Shown one piece after another: positions 1 to 7,400 of a DNA stretch of 10,225 nucleotides. Position 1 is the stretch's first letter. Each line of letters opens with the position of its first letter. Under the pieces are notes generated by a model that saw only the letters and a list, made by a program, of their open reading frames with translations, searched no databases and was not told the DNA's origin. The position numbers and the translations under genes are program-made. The DNA is from UBA3305 sp002373555 (GTDB lineage: Bacteria > Bacillota > Clostridia > Lachnospirales > Lachnospiraceae): positions 1-10,225 of the forward strand of contig CAMOER010000058.1 of NCBI GenBank assembly GCA_946612455.1, written 5' to 3'.

Positions 1-73
1 GCTCCCCGTATTTTACTTCTTTAAGAACACTTGTATAATTACGAAGGTCAGATATCGGTCTTATATTCGGCAT
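1..73 (-). CDS. Phd/YefM-family antitoxin, N-terminal part (cut by window edge)
   Basis: Only the first 24 codons are in the window. The peptide begins MPNIRPISDLRNYTSVLKEV and then reads KYGE. The pattern 'PIS-D-LRNY-x-x-VL-x-E-V-x-YG' is the N-terminal DNA-binding part of Firmicute Phd/YefM antitoxins. Family members bind and neutralise a RelE/ParE- or Doc-type toxin and repress their own operon. The start is well supported: ATG at 73 is preceded by TAAAGGAGGA with 7 bases between the motif and the ATG. The toxin would be expected just beyond the left edge, because antitoxin-then-toxin is the usual order, but it cannot be seen. The local base composition is AT-rich, unlike the nitrogen operon to the right, and a terminator at about 203-252 separates this gene from everything upstream. 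The family call is fairly secure, and the partner toxin is inferred. Confidence 0.75.
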   Translation of the reverse strand, partial: MPNIRPISDLRNYTSVLKEVKYGE

Positions 74-95
74 ATTCGTATCCTCCTTTAAAGAT

Positions 96-124
96 AGGAT
101 ACCATTCTACAGCGTTTTTTACAA
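96..124 (-). promoter_or_regulatory. Candidate promoter of the antitoxin gene
   Basis: Reading on the minus strand, TTGTAA (119-124) and TATCCT (96-101) are separated by 17 bases. A TG one base before the -10 element would make it an extended -10. Each hexamer matches consensus at four of six positions. It lies just upstream of the antitoxin ribosome binding site. TAGAAT, a few bases further upstream, is an alternative -10 with a poorer -35. No clear palindromic operator is seen, although such antitoxins usually autoregulate. Confidence 0.35.
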
Positions 125-202
125 CATATTTACGCGTCTATTTGCAGCAAATCTATGTGCATTACCAATTCGTATGTCTAAGGAAAAGGGGGAAAATTAA
201 AG

Positions 203-252
203 AAAAACCTTACTGATTCTCCAGTTTTGTTCTGAAGATCAGTAAGGCTTTT
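203..252 (-). terminator. Strong intrinsic terminator, probably bidirectional
   Basis: The arms CCTTACTGAT (208-217) and ATCAGTAAGG (238-247) are perfect complements. The stem continues inward as CTTCAG against CTGGAG, with one G-U pair and one bulged A, and closes on an A-rich loop. On the minus strand the stem is followed by TTTTTCTTT, and on the plus strand by CTTTT, so it can stop transcription in both directions. It lies downstream of the broken TrlF-like fragment and upstream of the antitoxin, separating the two. The stretch from 125 to 202 shows nothing further that I recognise. Confidence 0.78.
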
Positions 253-307
253 AACTCGCTTGAGTACCGCCTTCTTTTTTTGCGTTTACTTATTCGTACT
301 CGACTCT

Positions 308-645
308 TCAATCGGTTTTCTGAAAGGCATCATCACAAAAAACAATATAATCAATAAGCTGATGAATATCTTTTTCTTCTGGCTGGCTTTTTTGAATTCT
401 CACTCTATCTTCGGGCTCATATAGTACTTGCTGAAGTCCTTCAAATGTTGGATCAGACTTAATCCAGCAAAACCGATCTTCTGCGGGATAAAACATATGA
501 TCATACGAATGTGCATCTGAGCCCCAAATACAAGGCATAATAGAACCGAATTCAGATATTTGTTCCTCTTCATGTCCTTTGGCTAGTGCCCATTCTCTAG
601 TTTTTGCATTTGATGTCATCAACAAATTACATTGTTGATATAACA
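308..645 (-). pseudogene. TrlF-like PHP-ATPase, internal fragment (C-terminal part of PHP domain)
   Basis: About 110 codons match the PHP-domain part of TrlF-type proteins, which pair an N-terminal PHP metal-dependent phosphoesterase domain with a C-terminal AAA/SMC-like ATPase. Visible landmarks are MTSNAKTREWAL, then GSDAHS with the Asp and His expected of a PHP metal site, then a WIKSDPTFEGL block and LYEPEDRVRIQ, which is typical of the end of the PHP part. The frame stops after DDAFQKTD, about where the family continues into the ATPase Walker A region, so the ATPase is missing. The N-terminal PHP motifs are also missing: upstream the frame has no good start (TTG at 694 without a clear ribosome binding site) and a TAA just before that. 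It is therefore a fragment cut at both ends and probably inactive. It is AT-rich, which fits transfer. Related genes are often found among phage-defence genes. The family call rests on memory of the motifs. Confidence 0.62.
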
Positions 646-749
646 CTTTTCTTCTCGACATCGGACATCTTGCTGTACATTCTATCATAATCAAGCAGGA
701 TTATACAGAGGCTGTCAGCAGTAATCTTCTCACTTTTTGACAGTTCGCG
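627..749 (-). pseudogene. Possible serine-recombinase C-terminal remnant
   Basis: A 40-codon open stretch in a different frame from the TrlF-like fragment runs from a TGA at 750-752 to a TAA at 627-629. It has no convincing start. Its centre reads LLDYDRMYSKMSDVEKKSVI, which resembles the segment 'FD-x-x-YDKM-x-D-x-EKK-x-x-(I/L)' near the C-terminus of large serine recombinases of clostridial transposons. It overlaps the first codons assigned to the TrlF-like fragment, so the join between the two remnants probably lies between about 610 and 650. If correct, this marks a dead mobile-element edge on the left flank of the glutamine synthetase gene. The match is short, and chance similarity is possible. 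Confidence 0.4.
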
Positions 750-779
750 TCACGGAAAGCAGTCAGCAAACTGATTCGC

Positions 780-801
780 CGGATCACCGGCCGGCAATCC
801 G
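780..801 (-). terminator. Hairpin just downstream of the glutamine synthetase gene (weak 3'-end candidate)
   Basis: On the minus-strand RNA, a 22-base element beginning 8 bases after the stop codon folds end to end: CGGAT pairs with ATCCG, then two G-U pairs, then CCGG with CCGG. The two wobble positions are G-U only in the minus-strand RNA and would be C-A mismatches in the plus-strand RNA, which favours a role at the 3' end of the operon transcript. No T-rich tail follows, so simple intrinsic termination is doubtful. It may be a 3' stability element or depend on Rho. A second, looser pair, CTGTCA (712-717) with TGACAG (738-743), lies further downstream, also without a T tract. Confidence 0.35.
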
Positions 802-808
802 CCGTCGC

Positions 809-2917
809 TTACCGCAGCGAGAACAGCAGCTTGCTGTAGGTCGGATAAGGCAGATAATCATCCGGGATCATCTTCTCCGCGCCGTCCACGACCGCGCGCA
901 GCGCTTCCATATCCGCCAGCACCACGCTCTGATAATATTTCGCGCACTCCAGCAGATCTTCCTTTCCTTCCGCGGTCTCCGTATCGGCCTGCAGCTTTTC
1001 CAGCGCGACCACGATCGCATCCGCCGCCGTATCCAGCGCCTTGATCACGGTCTTCTCCATCGCGCATCCGATCCCGGGCAGCAGGGAGGCTTTCTGCGCC
1101 GCCGCCTGCGTCAGATCCTTCTCATAGGAGATCAGTCCCTCGAAGAAATCCTTCTGCACCATATCCTGCATGGTCAGGGACTCGATATGGATGGTCTTGG
1201 CATAGTTCTCGAGCAGGATATCGTACCTGGAGAAGATCTCCTTCTCGGTAAAGATCCCGTGCTTCACAAGAAGATCGATGCTTTTCTCCGAGATCCAGTG
1301 CGGCATGGCATCCGGGAGCGACTGCAGATTGTCAAGGCCGCGGCGGGCGGCTTCCTCCACCCACTCGTCCGTATAACCGTTTCCGCCGAACAGGATCCGC
1401 TTGTGGCGGATGTACATCTCCCGGAGCACCGCCATCAGCTTCTCCCGCACCTCACCCTCCGGCGTTCCCGCAAGCGCTGCCGAAATATGGGAGAGCGTTT
1501 CCGCCACTGCCGTGTTCAGAATGATGTTGGGATTGGCCACGGAAAGCGCCGAGCCCGGCATCCGGAACTCGAATTTGTTGCCCGTAAACGCGAACGGTGA
1601 CGTACGGTTGCGGTCCGTATTGTCCTTCGTAAAATGCGGCAGCACCTCGGCCCCCATCTCCATCTGGCGCTTTCCTTCGCCGGAGAATACCGTTCCTTCC
1701 TCCACGCTCTTTAAGAAATGCTCGAGCTCGTCTCCCACGAACATGGAAATGATCGCGGGCGGCGCTTCATTTCCGCCGAGACGGTGATCATTGCCGGGGC
1801 TGGCCACGGAGACTCTCAGAAGATCCGCGTATTCATCCACGGCGGCGATGACCGCGACCAGGAAGGTCAGGAACGGCAAATTCTCCCCGGGATGTTTCCC
1901 GGGCTTTAACAGATTGATCCCGGTGTTCGTCGAAAGCGACCAGTTGTTGTGCTTTCCGGAGCCGTTGATCCCCTCGAAGGGCTTCTCATGCAGCAGACAG
2001 GCGTAGTTGTGCTTGTCCGCTACCTTCTTCATGACCTCCATCGTCAGCTGGTTGTGATCCACGGCGATGTTGGCGGTCTCAAATACGGGCGCCAGTTCAT
2101 GCTGCGCGGGCGCCACCTCGTTATGCTTCGTCTTCACCGGCACGCCGAGCTTCCAGAGTTCCTCGTCCAGATCGTGCATGTAAGCCGACACCTTCGGCTT
2201 CAGGACGCCGAAATAATGATCCTCCATCTCCTGTCCCTTCGGCGCGTTGGCACCGATAAGCGTACGGCCGGTGAACAGCAGATCCTTTCTCTTCTTATAC
2301 AGATCCTTTGAGACCAGGAAATACTCCTGCTCGGAGCCGATCGTGGCGGTCACTCTGGTCACATCCTTAAGTCCGATCAGATTCAGCACCTTCACCGCCT
2401 CGTTGTTCAGCGCCGTCATAGAGCGCAGAAGCGGTGTCTTCTTATCCAGCGCTTCCCCGCCGTAGGAGCAGAAAGCCGTGGGAATATAAAGTGAACCGTC
2501 CTTGATAAATGCCGGCGAGGAAGGATCCCAGGCCGTATAGCCTCTGGCTTCGAAGGTCGCCCGCAGACCGCCCGAAGGGAAGCTGGAAGCATCCGGCTCA
2601 CCCTTGACGAGCTCCTTGCCGGAGAAATCCATGATCACCGTTCCGTCCGGTTCGGGCGAAATGAATCCGTCGTGCTTCTCGGCGGTCAGGCCCGTCATCG
2701 GCTGGAACCAGTGCGTGAAATGGGTCGCGCCATGCTCGATCGCCCACTCCTTCATGACGGCCGCAACACTGTTCGCGACGTCCAGTTCCAGATGGGAATT
2801 GTTCTCGATCGTTTTATGCACCGCTTTATATACATCTTTCGGAAGGCGCTCTCTCATAACTCTGTCGTTGAACACCATGGTTCCGTAGATCTCGGGAATC
2901 GTCTTGTTTTCTGTCAT
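809..2917 (-). CDS. glnN: Glutamine synthetase, class III (GSIII, GlnN type)
   Basis: This cytosolic enzyme makes glutamine from glutamate, ammonia and ATP. The 702-residue product matches the length of class III enzymes, far longer than the roughly 450 residues of class I. Near the N-terminus is the GSIII-type VFNDRVMRERLP segment (about 15-26). The catalytic core shows GSEQEYFLV (194-202), with glutamates expected to bind metal, KHNEVAPAQHELAP (264-277), EKPFEGINGSGKHNN (311-325) and SPGNDHRLGGNEAPP (373-387). An NRTSPFAF segment with FEFRMPGS follows later. ATG at 2917 is chosen because AAAGGAGAG lies about 8 bases upstream. The frame stays open 27 codons further, but that extension has no ribosome binding site and crosses the inverted repeat before the gene. 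It is the last gene of the gltB-gltD-glnN operon. The adenylylation tyrosine system of class I enzymes is not expected for class III. No truncation or missing motif is seen. Confidence 0.97.
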   Translation of the reverse strand: MTENKTIPEIYGTMVFNDRVMRERLPKDVYKAVHKTIENNSHLELDVANSVAAVMKEWAIEHGATHFTHWFQPMTGLTAEKHDGFISPEPDGTVIMDFSGKELVKGEPDASSFPSGGLRATFEARGYTAWDPSSPAFIKDGSLYIPTAFCSYGGEALDKKTPLLRSMTALNNEAVKVLNLIGLKDVTRVTATIGSEQEYFLVSKDLYKKRKDLLFTGRTLIGANAPKGQEMEDHYFGVLKPKVSAYMHDLDEELWKLGVPVKTKHNEVAPAQHELAPVFETANIAVDHNQLTMEVMKKVADKHNYACLLHEKPFEGINGSGKHNNWSLSTNTGINLLKPGKHPGENLPFLTFLVAVIAAVDEYADLLRVSVASPGNDHRLGGNEAPPAIISMFVGDELEHFLKSVEEGTVFSGEGKRQMEMGAEVLPHFTKDNTDRNRTSPFAFTGNKFEFRMPGSALSVANPNIILNTAVAETLSHISAALAGTPEGEVREKLMAVLREMYIRHKRILFGGNGYTDEWVEEAARRGLDNLQSLPDAMPHWISEKSIDLLVKHGIFTEKEIFSRYDILLENYAKTIHIESLTMQDMVQKDFFEGLISYEKDLTQAAAQKASLLPGIGCAMEKTVIKALDTAADAIVVALEKLQADTETAEGKEDLLECAKYYQSVVLADMEALRAVVDGAEKMIPDDYLPYPTYSKLLFSLR

Positions 2918-2945
2918 GATCGTACTCTCCTTTATGTTTTGTTTT

Positions 2946-2980
2946 CGGCCGCGAAGGGCGAATGCCGGTATCCGCGGCCG
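2946..2980 (-). repeat. GC-rich inverted repeat in the gltD-glnN gap
   Basis: CGGCCGCG (2946-2953) and CGCGGCCG (2973-2980) are perfect 8-bp arms around a 19-base loop, filling much of the 77-base gap between gltD and the synthetase gene. On the minus-strand RNA the stem is followed by AAAACAAAAC, not a U tract, so it is unlikely to be an intrinsic terminator. It starts 14 bases after the gltD stop and ends 12 bases before the glnN ribosome binding site. An RNA-processing or stability hairpin that sets the ratio of synthase to synthetase is a reasonable inference. No promoter is evident in this gap. Confidence 0.5.
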
Positions 2981-2994
2981 CCTTTCACGATGAT

Positions 2995-4485
2995 TCACCG
3001 GAGTCCGGAATACCCCATCAGGTATGCATCTGCTTCTCTTGCGGCTTCTCTTCCTTCATGGATCGCCCACACGACCAGCGACTGGCCGCGCCTGCAGTCG
3101 CCCGCCGCAAACACCTTCGGATTCTCCGTCTGATGGCCTGCCGGCGTCCGGACGGCCACGGTCCCTCTGGCGCTTCTGGCGATCCCGAACGCTTCCGTGA
3201 TCTTTTCTTCCGCGCCCAGGAAGCCCGCGGCGATCAGGACCATATCGCAGCGGATCTCATATTCCGATCCGGGGACCTCCTCCATCTGGAACCGTCCGGT
3301 CTTCTCGTCCTTTACCGGAACCAGCTTCACGGCTTCCACGCCGGTCAGCTTCCCCTTTGCATCCGTCAGATACGCCTTGATGGTCGTCTGCCAGATCCTC
3401 GGATCCTTTCCGTACAGGAAGATCGCTTCCTGCTGTCCGTAATCCGTCTTCAGGATCTTCGGCCATTCCGGCCAGGGATTGTCCGGCGCACGTTCTGCCG
3501 GCGGACAGGGCAGCATTTCCAGCTGCGTCACCTTCTTCGCGCCCTGCCGGACCGCGGTCCCCACGCAGTCATTGCCGGTGTCGCCGCCGCCGATGATCAG
3601 CACCCGTTTGCCTTTGGCGTTGTATTCCGCATCCAGCCGGCTTTTCGGCTCCAGCAGATGTCTGGTATTCGCCCGCAGATAATCCACCGCGAAATGGATT
3701 CCGGCAGCCTCCCTTCCGGATACGGCGATATCTCTGGGCTTTGCGGCACCGCAGGCAAGGATCACGGCATCATATTCCGCAAGCAATGCTGCCGCCGCTT
3801 CCGGCGCAGCGATCTCCGTGCCGGTCCGGAATTCCACACCTTCCGCCTGCATGAGCTCCGTCCGTCTGGTGACGACAGACTTGTCCAGCTTCATGTTCGG
3901 GATGCCGTACATCAGAAGTCCGCCCGGGCGGTCCGCTCTTTCAAAGACCGTGACGGAATGTCCTCTGCGGTTCAGCTGATCCGCCGCAGCCAGGCCCGCC
4001 GGTCCGGAACCGATCACGGCAATTTTCTTCCCCGACCGCACGGCCGGCGGCTCCGGTCCCATGAGCCCGTGTTCAAATCCGTATTCCGCGAGATACCGCT
4101 CATTCTCGCGGTTCGTCACCGGCGTTCCGTGCAGGTGTCCCGTACAGGACGCTTCGCACAGCGCCGGGCAGACACGCGAAGTGAATTCCGGAAAATTATT
4201 GGTCTTCCTCAGCCGCGCGAGGGCCTGCCTGTCATTCCCGCGGTAGATAAAATCATTCCATTCCGGGATCAGATTGCCCAGCGGACAGCCGGCTGCCATG
4301 CCGCCGATCGTCACATTGATCTGGCAGAACGGGACGCCGCAGTCCTTGCACCGGGCCGCCTGCGCCCGCCGCTCGCTCTCATCGGACGGAATATGGAATT
4401 CCTGAAAATGGCGGATCCTGCGTTCACATGTCTCGCTCCTGTCTTCTTTTCTTTCATATTCCAGAAAGCCGGTCGCTTTTCCCAT
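2995..4485 (-). CDS. gltD: Glutamate synthase (NADPH), small (beta) subunit
   Basis: The product is 496 residues, about the usual size. It takes electrons from NADPH through FAD and passes them via iron-sulfur clusters to the large subunit. A first cysteine group, C46-x2-C49-x4-C54 with C67 in AAGCPLG, and a second, C106-x3-C110-x3-C114, are the expected 4Fe-4S ligands. The FAD fold appears as GSGPAG (159-164) followed by an RPGGLLMYGIP segment. The NADPH fold appears as GGGDTGND (299-306). The C-terminal FAAGDCRRG (459-467), with SLVVWAIHEGR after it, closes the FAD site. ATG at 4485 is chosen because the family starts with MGKxTGFLEYER. The open frame runs 18 codons further, but that part lies inside the end of gltB and looks unrelated. 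The gene begins 4 bases after the gltB stop with only a G-rich GGGGGTG upstream, so translational coupling to gltB is likely. Without the large subunit, related proteins work in other oxidoreductases, but the context here settles the role. Confidence 0.97.
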   Translation of the reverse strand: MGKATGFLEYERKEDRSETCERRIRHFQEFHIPSDESERRAQAARCKDCGVPFCQINVTIGGMAAGCPLGNLIPEWNDFIYRGNDRQALARLRKTNNFPEFTSRVCPALCEASCTGHLHGTPVTNRENERYLAEYGFEHGLMGPEPPAVRSGKKIAVIGSGPAGLAAADQLNRRGHSVTVFERADRPGGLLMYGIPNMKLDKSVVTRRTELMQAEGVEFRTGTEIAAPEAAAALLAEYDAVILACGAAKPRDIAVSGREAAGIHFAVDYLRANTRHLLEPKSRLDAEYNAKGKRVLIIGGGDTGNDCVGTAVRQGAKKVTQLEMLPCPPAERAPDNPWPEWPKILKTDYGQQEAIFLYGKDPRIWQTTIKAYLTDAKGKLTGVEAVKLVPVKDEKTGRFQMEEVPGSEYEIRCDMVLIAAGFLGAEEKITEAFGIARSARGTVAVRTPAGHQTENPKVFAAGDCRRGQSLVVWAIHEGREAAREADAYLMGYSGLR

Positions 4486-4489
4486 GCGC

Positions 4490-7400
4490 TTACACCCCCA
4501 TTTCCTTTCTTCGTTTATAAAATGCCTGGATCCGCGCATTAACCGGATCCGCGCCGATACGGATATATTTCTCCGAAAGCTCCGTCATCAGCTTGTATTC
4601 TCTCGGGATCACCTTCCGGAATCTGGAAGCGGCAGCCGCAAAATCCTCCAGGATCCGCGCTCCTCTTTCCGATCCGGTCGCTTCCACATGACGCGTGATC
4701 AGGTCCCGCAGGATCTGCAGGTCCTCCTGCTCCGTGATCGTCTCCAGGCTCACCAGCTCCCGGTTCAGGTTCAGATACAGGGTGTTCGCCGGATCGTACA
4801 CATAGGCGACGCCCCCGCTCATGCCGGCCGCGAAATTTTTGCCGGTATCGCCGAGCACCACGACGGTTCCTCCCGTCATATATTCACAGGCATGGTTCCC
4901 GACGCCTTCCACGACCGCGGACGCGCCGGAATTCCGGACGCAGAACCGCTCTCCCGCGATCCCGTTCACGAAAAGACTGCCGCCCGTCGCGCCGTAGAGC
5001 GCAACATTTCCGATGATAATATTCTCTTCGGCTTTCTGCCGGAATCCGGCGGGTGTCTTCACGATCAGCTTTCCGCCGGAAAGACCCTTGCCGAGATGAT
5101 CGTTCGCGTCGCCGGAGAGCTCGACGGTGACGCCCTTCGGCAGAAATGCACCGAAACTCTGCCCGCCGTGACCGGCGGCATGGATCACGAATGTATCCTC
5201 GGGCAGCGTATTCCCGAACTTTCTGGTGACCTCCGATCCCAGCTGTGCGGCAAATGTCCGGTCCGTATTTCGGACTTCCGTCCGGATCTGTGCCGGCCGG
5301 CCGTTCGTGAGATTTTCCGCAAAAGCGGGAAGCAGCACTTTTTCATCGATGGTCTCGGAAAGCCGGAAATCAAAGGTATTGCCTTTCTTAAAATGTAGCT
5401 GTTCCGTCGGCGCGTCATCCAGACACAGGGATGCCAGCTTCAGCGTCTGCGCGTAAGGATTGTTCATGGAAAGGTCTGCTCTTGTTTTCAGGTATTCGGT
5501 ATGCCCGCAGAGCTCCTCCACCGTGCGGAAGCCCAGCTTTGCCATTTCCTTCCGGAGGCTCTCCGCGATGAAGAGCATGAAATGTTCCACATATTCCGGT
5601 TTCCCTTGAAAGTTCTTCCGAAGCGCCGGATTCTGCGTCGTCACGCCCACTGGACAGGTATCCAGATTGCACAGCCGCATCATCACGCAGCCGAGCGTCA
5701 CGAGCGGGGCCGTGGCAAATCCGAAGCCTTCGGCGCCCAGCATGCAGGCGACCGCCAGATCCCTTCCGGTCATGAGCTTTCCGTCCGTCAGCAGCCGCAC
5801 CTTGTTCCGGAGCCCGTTCCGGATCAAAGTCTGATGCGCCTCCGCCAGGCCGATCTCCCACGGAAGGCCCGCGTTATAGATCGAACTGCGCGGCGCCGCG
5901 CCGGTACCGCCGGAGGCGCCGGAGACCAGGATCGCCTCCGCGCCGGCCTTGGCGACGCCGGCCGCGATCGTTCCGACGCCGGCTTCGGAGACCAGCTTTA
6001 CGGAGATCTCGGCGTACTTATTCACGTTCTTCAGATCGTAGATCAGCTGCGCGAGATCCTCGATCGAATAGATGTCATGGTGCGGCGGCGGCGAGATCAG
6101 GCCGACGCCCGGAGTGGAATTTCTGGTATCCGCCACCCACGGATAGACTTTCGCGCCGGGCAGATGGCCGCCCTCGCCGGGCTTGGCGCCCTGCGCGATC
6201 TTGATCTGGATCTCCTTCGCGTCCACCAGGTAATGGCTCGTGACGCCGAATCTTCCGGAAGCCACCTGCTTGATCGCGCAGCCGCGGTAAATGCCGTTTT
6301 CATTGACGCTGCTGCGTTCCTCGGGCTGTCCGCCCTCTCCGGTATTGCTGCGGCCGCCGAGATGATTCATGGCGACGGCCAGCGTTTCGTGCGCTTCCGG
6401 GGAAAGGGAGCCGTAGGACATGGCGCCGGTGTGGAAACGCTTCACGATCTCCGAAACGGGCTCCACTTCTTCGAGCGGAATCCCTTTTTCGGGATAAACG
6501 ATGTCGATGAGACTGCGCAGATTCATATCCCGCTGTCCGTCCGTCACGCTTTTTTCATATTGTTCGAATAGCGCCGCATCATTTTTCCAGCAGGCCTGCT
6601 GCAGCAGATGGATCGTCAGCGGATTGTACAGATGCTCCTCCGCGCCGCTGCGCATCTTATGGCCGCCGGTCGAATCCAGCGTCAGGTCGACCGGGAGTCC
6701 CAGCGGATCGAAGGCCGCGGAATGCAGCGCATCCATCTGCGCATCCATATCCTCCAGGCTGATCCCGCCGATCCGGCTGACCGTACCGGTAAAGTACTTC
6801 TCCACGACATCCGCATTGATCCCGACCGCCTCGAACACTTTCGCGCCTTCATAGGACTGCAGCGTGGAGATGCCCATCTTGGAAGCGATCTTTGTGATGC
6901 CCCCAAGCACCGCATTGTTGTAATCCTCCACCGCCGTATAAAGATCTTTCTTCAGCACATCCGTTTCGACCATCTGCCGGATCGTCTCATGTGCCAGATA
7001 CGGATAGACCGCCGCTGCGCCGTATCCCATCAGCGCCGCAAAATGATGCACCTCCCGGGGTTCTCCGGATTCCAGCACGACCGACATATTGCTTCCTTTT
7101 CTCGTATTGACCAGATGCTGCCTGACGGCGGAAACGGCAAGCAGCGAAGGGATCGCGACATGGTTTTCGTCCACGCCGCGGTCGGAAAGGATCAGGATGC
7201 TGGCGCCTTTTTTATAACAGAAATCGACTTCGGCGCAGAGATTCTTAATGGCCTGCTTCAGGCGGGTCCCTTTGTAATGCAGGATGGAGACGGTCTCCAC
7301 CTGCATGCCCTGCGCTTTCAGCGCGCGGATCTTCAGCATATCCGTTCCCGTCAGGATTGGGTTGTCTATACAGAGGACATTGCAGTTCTCCGGTCTTTCC

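Noticed and set aside
31..216. 61-codon plus-strand frame at the left end
   Set aside because: It overlaps the antitoxin start and its upstream region on the other strand, has no ribosome binding site, and resembles no family.
737..1600. 287-codon plus-strand frame opposite the synthetase gene
   Set aside because: Antisense shadow, with no start signal and no domain pattern.
2918..2998. 27-codon N-terminal extension of the glutamine synthetase
   Set aside because: The extension crosses the inverted repeat and has no ribosome binding site, whereas ATG at 2917 has AAAGGAGAG and fits the family N-terminus.
2962..4542. 526-codon open frame on the plus strand, opposite gltD
   Set aside because: It is antisense to a gene with full family motifs, is rich in Arg, His and Gln without domain sense, and is kept open by the codon bias of GC-rich DNA.
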